DNA of 64,000 bases, taken from positions 45,459,497-45,523,496 of the forward strand of contig CM063107.1 in assembly GCA_031841125.1 (NCBI GenBank). Reading direction: 5' to 3'. Below, piece after piece: positions 23,291 to 32,531 of the stretch. Source of the stretch: Acanthococcus lagerstroemiae (lineage: Eukaryota > Arthropoda > Insecta > Hemiptera > Eriococcidae). The notes beneath the pieces are model-generated. The model did no database searches and had not been told where the DNA came from. It was given only the letters and a program-made list of their open reading frames with translations. The number at the start of each line of letters is the position of its first letter. The first letter of the stretch is position 1. The translations under genes and the position numbers were made by a program.

Positions 23291-23496
23291 CAGGGTTAGT
23301 CAGTTTTCCTTACGCCAAAGGAAAACTCCGTTAGGCTGAACGAAGTATGACTCAATGTGTTATCTACCAAAATGTACAGTACGCTCTGTTATTGGTTAAG
23401 CGCGCTACACGCTATTCGTGAATAGCGACGAAACCGATAACAGATCTTCTTTGTAACGGAGTTTTCCAATGGCGGAAGGAAAACTGACTAACCCTG
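23291..23496. mobile_element. Foldback MITE with 43-bp TIR (206 bp)
   Basis: The left 43 bp begin CAGGGTTAGTCAGTTTTCCT and match the reverse complement of the right end at about 40 of 43 positions. The pairing continues weakly inside: CTGTTATTGGTT pairs with AACCGATAACAG, and GCTATTC pairs with GAATAGC. The element can fold on itself almost completely. No clear target duplication is seen (flanks CTACATA and AAAAATA). There is no coding capacity. Confidence 0.8.
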
Positions 23497-23753
23497 AAAA
23501 ATAATCGTTTGCTTTTTGCTACTAATTGGTAACTGGCTATGAACATAAAACTTCGACCATACTGCATGCTCGAAGGATACTACTAAACACCAACAGTGAG
23601 CACTAGAACACTACTCGTAGCTGACGATTCTCGCATCTCGCTCCTTATCATAGACATATCTTACCTCTTCTAAATTCCCTTGAGAAAATAATTCCGTCAG
23701 TAGAGTAAAATCCAAAATTCAAAACGTAACAACGTAAGCCCGTAGTTCGCTGA

Positions 23754-23927
23754 GGCTGTATAGCTAAAGTATAGGTATACTGGGCCGCCATATTGGGGCA
23801 CATCGTGCCCGTGGATGCCGAATTCGACTATGCGGAGCGTATCGCGTAGCCAATTCGACATTGACAGGCGCGATGTGTCCCAATATGGCGGCCCCTTATA
23901 CCTATGCTTTAGCTATACAGCCTTAAT
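23754..23927. mobile_element. Near-perfect foldback element with 8-bp TSD
   Basis: From about 23753 to 23923 the sequence is one long inverted repeat. Arms of about 81 bp begin AGGCTGTATAGCTAAAG on both strands, contain GGCCGCCATATTGGG, and run to a central loop of about 8 bases (GAGCGTAT). They differ at about a dozen positions. TTCGCTGA lies at 23746-23753 and again at 23928-23935, an exact 8-bp duplication. The right end has a few extra bases (TTAAT) outside the pairing. RNA from either strand would form a long hairpin. There is no coding capacity. Confidence 0.83.
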
Positions 23928-23939
23928 TTCGCTGATAAG

Positions 23940-24300
23940 AGCATCAAGATCAAGGAGTACTTCACTGATAAGAACACTAGGTTGCTTTATATGGTTGTAA
24001 AATTGAACTGAACTATGACTCAGATCACCCACATCTGAAGTAACACTCTACTGATCTACTGAACTGAACTGTGACTGAGATCAAAGGAACGATCATACCG
24101 GAGCAGAAAAAAGCGATTGCAATAGGCTCGACTACTAGTAGCCGACCCTAATAAGGAGCCACTGAACTGAACTGTAACTCCGACCAATGAACACTGCCAA
24201 AAGACACGCATCTGAAATTACATGTGACTTACTGAACTGAGAAGAAAAGAAGAAATAGTGATTGCAATAAGCTCGGCTACTCGTAGCCCACCCTACAAAT
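23940..24300. repeat. Degenerate direct repeats around ACTGAACTGAACT
   Basis: TGAACTGAACTRTGACT-like words recur near 24003, 24057, 24160 and (shortened) 24230. They alternate with GCAATAGGCTCG and CTACTCGTAGCCGACCCT-like words near 24128 and 24270. Spacing is irregular (about 55-105 bp), so this is a degraded tandem array running up to the BEL remnant. Confidence 0.55.
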
Positions 24301-24309
24301 TCAAACCAT

Positions 24310-24990
24310 TGTTAGCAGCGATCCTACTGGCAAACTTGACTAGATTTACTGCTAAGGAAGGAATTCGATGGAAGTTTATCACGCCACGCGCGCCTCATCA
24401 TGGCGGTTTGTGGGAGGCCGCAGTGAAGAGTATGAAATACCATTTAGTTCGGATTTCAAGCGGTACCCATTTTTCTTTTGAGGAACTAGCTACTGTGGCA
24501 GCTCAGATTCCTGCAATTTCAAACGATCGTCATCTCTGCTACGATGATAAAGGACAAAATCAAGTTGAGATGTTAACGACCATCGTCATTTTCAACTAGT
24601 TCCACACTACATGAGATACTGTTTAACGAGAAAGGAGAAATTTCACTGCCCAAGAGGCTAACCGAGCTGAGACGGATATCTCACACTTCTTGGAGACGCT
24701 GGAAATGTGATTATTTAGCGCAATTGCACCATCGGAATAAATGGCATCAAACTAAAGCGGGACCAAAGTTGGTGATATGGTGTTAATAAAATACGATAAT
24801 ACGGCCCCCGTAGATTATCGTTACACTCGTGTCTCGAAAAGTTTCGCGGACAAAAAAGGGGTCGTTAGATCCGTGGAATTGAATAGAGAAAGAATCCGAC
24901 CAATTCAGAAGATTATTCTGATTTGTCGGGAGGATGAGTCTGACCAGTCAGCCGGAGGATGATGTTAGCAGCGATCCTACTAGCGAAACT
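24310..24990 (+). pseudogene. BEL/Pao retrotransposon integrase tail and C-terminal domain
   Basis: The frame at 24337-24520 reads FTAKEGIRWKFITPRAPHHG and GLWEAAVKSMK, the conserved end of the BEL/Pao integrase core. After a frame break, 24770-24962 reads VGDMVLIKYDNTAPVDYRYT and RVSKSFADKKGVVRSVELN, like the DUF5641 domain after integrase. The stop is at 24960-24962. At once follows TGTTAGCAGCGATCCTACT, which also occurs at 24310. TGTTAGC is a plausible BEL LTR start, so 24963 onward may be the 3' LTR, with TATAAAA at 24991. Protease, RT and RNase H are missing. Confidence 0.8.
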
Positions 24991-25585
24991 GTATAAAATG
25001 TTGTTGTAGTGTACGGTCGTTGTATTGTTTGTTTTTTTTTTGGCGTTTTCGCTCATCATTTTTCATTAAGATGTTCGGTTTACTTATATTTTTTTCTTTG
25101 ATCAAGATTATGGTTTCAGTAGAAGCATGTTCTGTGTTCATCTTTGTTTTTACTGCGCAACAACCATACAAGAATGGGCGAATATAATGATAAGACCTGA
25201 AACAAATTATCAATTTGTTCTTGGAAAAGTCACGTTTATTTTCACTTTTCAGTTCCAGTACAGTTTCTGGATAACCTCAAGAATGGATTCAGCGTGTCTG
25301 AAAACCTTGAAAATTAATTATTTACATCAATTTACTGACTGACATGTATCATTTCATTAGTAAATCGCAGCGCCCCTCCCCTTAAGGAATTTTTCTTCTA
25401 CATTTTTTAGTTTATTCTATTGGTATGCAAAGAAGAACTATCATTTTACTGATTTTGTTACAGAATTTAATTTTTAGGATTTTGAAAAGAAAGACTGCAA
25501 GGAAATTCTAGATTAAAATTCAACCACTCTGCAAGCGCTGCTTTAAATTTCTTTTTTCAAGTATGAGAAAATTCAAAAAGGATTT
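24963..25585 (+). repeat. Putative start of a BEL/Pao 3' LTR, right end not found
   Basis: The sequence begins TGTTAGCAGCGATCC directly after the BEL stop codon and has TATAAAA at 24991. The right LTR boundary could not be placed because only the first ~27 bp have a second copy in the window (24310). No other feature is recognised up to 25585. Confidence 0.45.
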
Positions 25586-26315
25586 TTGAAATACTTGTAT
25601 TGCAAAATCTTTACTTATTATCCTTCTGAAATTGTATATAAAGAACTTTTGGTGGGCTTTGAGACTATGAGTCTAAAAAATAAAAGATGTCTGGCAAAGC
25701 TGATCTTTTTCAGGGATGTTCTGAATAACAAAATTTTAGATTCCAACAACTTGACACGTATTCAATTTAAGATCCCTACATTCAATACAAGAAATACTGA
25801 TCTACTTGTAACACGTAGAGGCTCAGTATCAAGTGTAGACAATGCTCTAGCATCTAATAATAATATTATCCAAAAAGACCCTGGGATCGACATATGCTTC
25901 ATGAGTAGGAGACAGTATATTTCATCAGTCATTAAAGTACTCGAGAGTATGTAGGTCTTAGTCTCAGCAGTTCTTCTTCTTTCCCTTATACTGCACAAGT
26001 GTGATTTGTTTCGGCCCCTCGGCTTCCTTCAACTCTCAGTTCTCAATTCACAATTTTCAACTGCCACCTGTGGACCTGTAGGCTCCTCACCCACCGCTCT
26101 GCCCTTACTCTGGTGCCTGTCTCCCCCTCCCCCTTCCTGCCATCTTTTTCTTCTTTATCCCACACCCTTCATTTGAACAGTATTTTTAGATCTTGTTTTT
26201 AAGAATTATTATATTATACCTACAGTCCCTCCCTTTCAATGGAACCCTCGGGCACCTGTTGGGAGGGGGGAACTCAAATATAAATGAATAAATAAAAATA
26301 AAATAAATAAAAAAT
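25586..26315 (+). pseudogene. LINE C-terminal tail and 3' UTR (Jockey/R1-like)
   Basis: The 122-codon frame at 25586-25954 reads GFLKYLYCKIFTYYPSEI (reading from a few codons upstream), then SLKNKRCLAKLIFFRDVLN and later IQFKIPTFNTRNTDL. This is the usual tail after reverse transcriptase in Jockey-superfamily LINEs: FL.YL, L..RR...L.F....LNN. No RT catalytic block is present, so the copy is 5'-truncated. Downstream is a C/T-rich untranslated stretch ending in an AATAAATAAA-rich tail at 26283-26312. Clade assignment is tentative. Confidence 0.68.
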
Positions 26316-27480
26316 TTGAGCGGGATGTTATGCTTTAAAGTACACCACCTTTTTGTAGGAGCGAAAAGCAAGACAAATGCGGATGGAATACGTGCTACCC
26401 TAGTAATAACTCGCCCATACATGTCTTCATGAGCGGTCTTAATCGCTTGTGTGTAGCCTTATGAATGAGTCAAGTCAGTCATCGTGTCATTACTCAAGGC
26501 TTTTGATTCTGTTCGATTCAAATACTTGTACCAGACTTCGGTTCCGAGTATTCGATGCAAGACACGTAAGGTACTCTTTCCGCGGTCAAAAAACGTTCGG
26601 TACCATTGTTGTTTGTTTTCTAATAATCTCGGACACGAATGATCTTTTACCGCATCGCGGTGAATAAGATCAACGTGACTTCGAACTCAGACGACTTCCG
26701 GTTAAAAATTCTCGGAAAAGTAAACGGCATTCTCATCGCTGACTGTCGCACTGATCAGCAACGCAGTCTAGACTGCGACAATGCCAAAAAAAAAAAAAAA
26801 AAAAAAACCATAGTAAATCTGAACCCCTTTAAGAATTCGAGGAAAGCCATACCAGACTCTCACATAATACGAGACACAACGATTATTTATATCTCTATAA
26901 TTTTCGGTAGTCTCGAAAAATATTCGGTTTTTGGGTAATAAGAACAAAGATATGGAAGAAAATTATACCTAAAAATATTATACTATATTATAGCTAACGA
27001 TAAGACGAGCACAGTTCTGATGGTGTAACTACGAAAAACAAACAAGCGGCGGCATCGTGTTGATTTTATTTGTCATTACCATACTCGCGAACTGAAACGT
27101 CCAACGCCTTCTTCGTTGAACGATTCATTCCAAGTATGAAAATGTCCACTGAACAATATCATCATCTGATCCTGGCACGCCCGTCAACTTCGTCTACAGA
27201 AGGTGTTCGAATCCTCTGTGTGAGAATCCAGTCTTACTAATTCCGTACAGATCCGATGGTATTTCGGTGTTGAATTTTTTCAGTTACAAGGAATTTTTTC
27301 AAAAGGGTCTTATTCTGAAATAACACCATTTGATAAAATGGAGTCGTAGCCGGCCATGTTGGAGATGCAAGAACCTTTTTTGTCCAGCATAATTTTGCAT
27401 AATTTTCAGCTACTCGATAGTACTCCTTGAATTTCCGGATGTTACGTTCAAACGCTCTGTGTTTTGTTGGATGAACTATA
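26316..27480. other. No gene recognised; poly-A tract
   Basis: No coding homology or bounded element is recognised. An A-run of about 22 lies near 26785-26807. ORFs are short. Confidence 0.45.
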
Positions 27481-27482
27481 TT

Positions 27483-27578
27483 CAGGCCCGTAGCCAGCCA
27501 TCTGCGGCAGGGGGTGCTGACTTTTTACCAGGGGGGCTTGAGGATACACATAGTATATAATGTGAAGATTTCTCGAGG
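27483..27578 (+). mobile_element. 5' part of composite hAT element, copy 1
   Basis: It starts CAGGCCCGTAGCCAGC and runs through GGGGTGCTGACTTTTTACCA and GATACACATAGTA to the nested element at 27579. The same order occurs at 29758-29835. The right terminus expected by comparison (CTACGGGGCTG) is not found downstream, so this copy is truncated. Confidence 0.65.
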
Positions 27579-27847
27579 CAGTGGTGTAGCCAAGGGGAGG
27601 AGAAGAGGGGGAATGCCCCCAAAGACACCTGAAGTTAAATGTAAAATATGCAAAATGAGCAATTTTGCGCCTTTGAAACACGTTTTTTCGAAAAAATTTT
27701 GCTCGAGCAAGTAATTGTACCTTCATTTTTATAAAATAGTCCTCTAATATCAGCGATTTAAAAAGAAATCCCAATTTTCGACTTTTCTCTCTTGAAAATC
27801 TTACTTTGCCCCCCCCCCTCCCGCGGGAAATTCTAGCTACGCCACTG
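27579..27847 (+). mobile_element. CAGTGGCGTAGC hAT-type MITE, copy 1 (269 bp)
   Basis: The left end is CAGTGGTGTAGCC and the right end, reverse complemented, is CAGTGGCGTAGCTAG. The interior has AAATGAGCAATTTTGCGCC, TCGAAAAAATTTTGCTCGAG and a C-run. It is homologous to 29836-30080 in the same orientation and to 28869-29093 in the opposite orientation. Flanks TCTCGAGG and ATTGAATT do not match, so the target duplication is lost here. Confidence 0.78.
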
Positions 27848-28405
27848 ATTGAATTTGGTCTCAAAATTTGATCTCAAAATTCATAATCAAAACTGGTGAT
27901 TCAACTTACCGACAATCCTTTGAAAAACAATTGAATATATCGCGTGAAAAAATAACCCTTTTAACAACGATCAAATTTTCGAACTTTTGGAAGTAAAAAG
28001 TTCTATTTCTGTGGACTTACCAAGTTATCAGCTCTCAAACAGCCATTCAGGCATTTAACCATCAATATTCAATGAGAACTGGATCGCGAGCCTACCACTG
28101 CGTGTTTGTGAGTTGTAATGTGACACAAGAAAAAGGCCTGTGTGTCTAAAACTGCTGGCTAGACACTCGGGCCCTTTTATTTGGACCTAGCAGGGTGGCG
28201 GCGCGCTGATGTTTCACGACTTCCTATTGAATTTCTTATCAGCGTTAGGAAAAAATGTACGATTTTATCCTAAACGTTGATAAAAACACAAAAGAACTAG
28301 ATGTTGTTGAAAACTTCTGCCAGATGTCAGCCATTACGTTGCTCGGTCCGAATTGTGGCGTCACACATAAAGAATGGCAAACACACGATTCGTCTATCTT
28401 CCAAA

Positions 28406-28844
28406 CAGGGATGCAGAAGCCGAATGATATAGCTTCCGCTTCCGGCTTCTAGCCGCCAAATCTCATCTAGCTTCTCGCTTCCAGCCTCAGTATACGAGCT
28501 TTCAACTTCCAATCTTTCTTTCGACTTCTGACTTCTAACTTCCAGCTTCTTTTACCTATTTTCACCCAAGATTCTTATAATTAGGGAAGGTTCTTTTAGA
28601 AAATGAGGGAAAATAAAGTGAAGTGGAGCAGAAGAGGTATATTAGTTTTCTTTTTTGGGCTTTCGAATCTCGGTAAAAAAATATTTAAGACGAATATTGT
28701 AAGAAATCAATTGAAAGCTAAAAAAGCTTCCAGCTTCCAGTTTTCAACACTTCCAGCTTCCAACTTCTGGCTTCTCAAGATTGTCCTAAAATTGCAAAAA
28801 CTTCCGGCTTCTGACTTCCAGCTATTGACTTCTTCGCATCCCTG
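28406..28844. mobile_element. hAT-type MITE rich in CTTCCAGCTTC repeats (439 bp)
   Basis: The left end CAGGGATGCAGAAG pairs with the right end CTTCGCATCCCTG. Flanking 8-mers are CTTCCAAA (28398-28405) and CTTTCAAA (28845-28852), 7 of 8 identical. Both sides of the interior consist of degenerate 10-11-bp units such as CTTCCAGCTTC, CTTCTGACTTC and CTTCCGGCTTC (28430-28555 and 28725-28840), flanking a unique A-rich middle. There is no coding capacity. Confidence 0.82.
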
Positions 28845-28868
28845 CTTTCAAAGCAAAATCAGTGTTGC

Positions 28869-29093
28869 CAGTGGCATAGCCGAAAAAGTCGAAAATTGAG
28901 TTTTTTTTTTTTAATGGCCAATATTAGAGGACTATTTTATGAAAAATTAAGGTAAATTACTGCTCGAGCAAAAAATTTTCGAAAAAAGTGTTTTAAAGGC
29001 GAAAAATTGCTCATTTTTGCATACTTTACATTCAGTTTTAGCTGCATGAGGAGACATTCGCCTCCTTGCCCCCCCCCCTTGGCTACGCCACTG
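28869..29093 (-). mobile_element. CAGTGGCGTAGC hAT-type MITE, copy 2 (225 bp) with 8-bp TSD
   Basis: AGTGTTGC lies at 28861-28868 and again at 29094-29101, an exact 8-bp duplication. The ends are CAGTGGCATAGCC and GGCTACGCCACTG. The interior is the reverse complement of the 27579 copy: GCTCGAGCAAAAAATTTTCG and TTGCTCATTTTTGCATA correspond to the words listed there. This copy supplies the family's superfamily evidence. Confidence 0.9.
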
Positions 29094-29410
29094 AGTGTTG
29101 CCAAGTTTATAAATATTAAAATGTAATATAAAGAAAAGTTTTGAACAAAACTAGAGAGAAAAATATAAGGAATTCGTTATTTTTATTCACTAAATTTAGC
29201 CATGGGAGGCAGGGGGTGCTCTATACCGCTTGTGTTGGAATACCCGTGCATCACACATCACTAAAAAAATTTCATTCAGCTGAGAAGGAAAACGAAATGA
29301 AATAGGGATAGTCAAGGAAAAAGGGAAAATACCAAAAAGGAGATAGGGAAAATCGACAGTGAAATAAACCGACTAAGCCAAGGGAGCTGATATCATGCTG
29401 GTGTGCCGAT

Positions 29411-29577
29411 GGATTTTCCGAAGACCGAAATTCCGAATGGACAGAATTCAGAAAGACAATTTTCCGAATGACAAATTTCCGAACCCTTTTTTCCCGAAAC
29501 CTGTTTTCCGAATGGACGAAAGTCCGAAAAAAATTTTGATGAACACCTTCTTTCCGAACGGACGAAATTCCCGAAGC
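29411..29577. repeat. Degenerate TTCCGAATGGACGAAA tandem repeat
   Basis: TTCCGAA-type words recur about every 15-25 bp: TTTTCCGAAGACCGAAATTC, TTCCGAATGGACAGAATTC, TTTTCCGAATGACAAATTTC, TTTTCCGAATGGACGAAAG and TTTCCGAACGGACGAAATTC. The array lies between MITEs and has no coding feature. Confidence 0.75.
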
Positions 29578-29757
29578 GCACTTACATACCATGGAAAAGC
29601 AAAATAGTAATATACCCTCTTCGCAGGAAGATTGCGTGGTTAATATGCTTCTGAATTTAATTTAATGGTGGGTTCTCAGTACTGGGATTTGAATTTGGAA
29701 AATTTTTTAGCTACGATATTTCTTTTTCAATCTCTCCGGAGAGGCTGTTCAATCAAC

Positions 29758-30271
29758 CAGGCCCGTAGCTAGCATCTGCGGTGGAGGGTGCTGACTGTTT
29801 ACCAGGAGGGGCTTAAAGATACACATAGTACGAGACAGTGGTGTATTGGGGGGGGGGGCAAATGCTTCCCAAGACACCTGAAACTGAATGTAAATTATGC
29901 ACAAATGAGCAGTTTTCGTCTTTACAACACGTTTTTCCGAAAAATTTTCGCTCGAGCAGTAATTTTACCTTCATTTTTATAAAATTGTCTTCTAATATCG
30001 GAGATTTTTTTTTAAATACTTCAATTATAGATTTTTCCTCCCTTGAAAATCTTACTTCGTCTCCCTCCTCCCAAGAGTGACAAATTAGTTAACCGAGTTT
30101 TTGTTCTCAATTTTAGAATGTTTCTATGGTATTAATTCTCTTCATCCCTTCTTTCTTTCTCGTTCAGTGTAATGATAATTTTTTGAATAGGGGTCATCTT
30201 TGCCTAGAGGGCTCAAGATAACTTCAGAGGGGGCTCAGCCCCTGCTTGCCCCCCCCATGACTACGGGGCTG
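29758..30271 (+). mobile_element. Composite hAT-type element, copy 2 (514 bp)
   Basis: The left end is CAGGCCCGTAGCTAGC and the right end, reverse complemented, is CAGCCCCGTAGTCAT. The flanking 8-mers CAATCAAC (29750-29757) and TAATCAAC (30272-30279) match at 7 of 8 positions. Inside, from 29836 to about 30080, is a copy of the CAGTGGCGTAGC MITE in the same position and orientation as in the truncated copy at 27483. The two-element composite therefore seems to have moved as a unit. There is no coding capacity. Confidence 0.82.
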
Positions 30272-30279
30272 TAATCAAC

Positions 30280-32515
30280 GTACTAAAGATCTCAGCGGTC
30301 CTGGTGGAGCTTCGTCCCCGAGGGAGTGACATACACACTGAAAATTAGATTAATTGTTTGAAAAGAGTGTTCAGGCCAAATTAGCTAGTTTTCCTGGCCT
30401 ACGTCGCCGGAGGAGTTCCTCATTGTCACAATTACAATACCTTCAAGTGGTGAGGATGATCATGTTCTCATCATCAAAAAGGGAAAAAGTAAACACATAT
30501 TTGATGCATCCCTTTCCCTTAAGAGAGCCCCTCTGGTCAGTGATGCGGTTAAGAGAGCCCCTCTGGTCACTGATGCGGTACTCGAATGGGTAGTTTCCGG
30601 GGCCAGGGGTGTGGTGTCTGTAGAGCCAATTTGGCATCCGTGCATCGCCGTAAACTCCACCAAACATTCCCTCAAAGAAAATGCACCTTGCATTTCGAAC
30701 TAATGTTAGGATTTGACTACAGTTCTTCGAAAATCTTGATTTGAACTTGAAGCAATTGATGTTCCTTGACAATTGAAGTCCTTTCTCTGGCTCAGTTTCA
30801 TATTTCTGTTTCAAGCTTCGTGTTGTGTGTATGTATTGAATCTGTTACCAGCGAAACGTCCATAACACTACTGAACAAAATGAAATCTTTTGTTTGCACA
30901 ACGCAGTTAAGGAGGTGATTCTTGAGTACTTTTCAACGCTAAATACAGTGCCGTCGGCCGTTTTTCTCCATCACGTCTAGTTTTTGTGATCAAAAACTAT
31001 AAAAAATTCAACTAAATGTGTTCAAAAAGAGGTTTAGGAACTGAGTGGGGTCATACTGATTCGTGTTGTTGTGTGTTGCGGTCGTGTGTAGTGGTGTGTA
31101 TCTCGTCTGTTTGTTTTCTGTTATTGCGGTCTGATAACACTGATAATATCAGTCAGTGGTACCGCTTATTTCAATGCAAAAACAAAATGGAAACGAATTT
31201 CAGTTGTTCAGAACTCCGAATTGTGACGTGATAGAGAAAAATGGGTCACAGTGTCGTGTTCAGCGTTAAAAAGCACCTCAGAATCACCTGTCGAAATGCA
31301 TTGTGCAAAATACTTGTTCAGTAGTGTAATCGATCAATCTTCTGGTTGGCTATGCTGCCTCCCTAAAAATGGTCTTCGTTACACATGCAGCATAGGCACA
31401 ATTCGATGTAGCTTATTCGTATTTGTATATTGATTCAGTATACCGTCAAACGTCATTTACGATGTTGCATATTGTTTGCACAGGTCTTTGCTCTCATCCG
31501 GCGAAAAACTATTGTAGAACTCGAAAGCTGCATAAATATATAATGAGTGTTCATTTCCGCATTTCGATACAGTAAAGTACAGTTTGCGTTCTCCGTTTTC
31601 GCAGTACACAATTCTGCACCGAATAGAAGTTGTCAGGAAGTTGAAAAACCTTTATCTGTATACATATTCGAAATCGAAGAACAAAAACCTTTATCTGTAT
31701 ACATATTCGAAATCGAAGAACAATTTGCGCGGACTTTTAATCGGTAGAATGTCGTTTCTTACAGAATGAATATTTGATTGTAAGTTTCGCGCAGTGCTGC
31801 GAAAAGTTTCGAGGGAGAATTCCAGAAAAAGGAAGCTGCATTTCGTTTGAAAAGTTGGTTGGTGAAAATTAAAAACTATCCGATCCTTCATCGGTATCGT
31901 CTGTAAGTTGAATGCGTGGAAAGCGACTTGACTCGGTGCTTCATGAGAGAGTTCGAAGGCTAGCGCATCATTTGTCAAATTATGTTAATACCAATTTGCA
32001 TTCTCGGCTGCTTAGTGTGAAGTATAAGGACTCACTCGATTGCACATTCGAGTAGTTCGGGAATCGGTCAGTCGTTTTTGTGAAAAATGGAGGCACTTCT
32101 GTTCGTAAATAATGGAGTTCGCGTGCAATTTATACTTATTTACGATAATACATTATACTGAAATAGAAGGAAGTACGTATGTAAAGTTAAAAGGTCAGGA
32201 CTTGGGAGAAATTTCTTCATTAAAATTCGACTCCCTCACGATACACGCTTCACTGTCCAGTCGATGAAACTTTTCAGTAACCGAAATATTTTCGTTGATG
32301 AATTTTCGGATTTCAACCCATGGTTGCAATGGAACGACTGCAGAATAGTGTCAGTAAGGGCCGTTTGGAAGGATGGGGAAATATACTCGGGCCAAGTTGA
32401 AGAGGGGCCGGTAATCGAATAGACTTCTGGCCTGTTTGAAAAAAATGAAAATTAACTATGCATACAATCAGTTAGTCAGGAGTTGCACCGCAACCCCTCT
32501 CCTTTTCTTCCTTCT
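30280..32515. other. No gene recognised; two perfect or near-perfect short tandem duplications
   Basis: No coding homology is recognised. A 30-bp unit (TTAAGAGAGCCCCTCTGGTC and ten more) is repeated at 30519-30548 and 30549-30578 with one difference. A 39-bp unit (AAAAACCTTTATCTGTATAC and on) is repeated exactly at 31644-31682 and 31683-31721. The region has many CG dinucleotides for its AT content. Confidence 0.55.
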
Positions 32516-32531
32516 CCTCTGTCCTTAGCAT

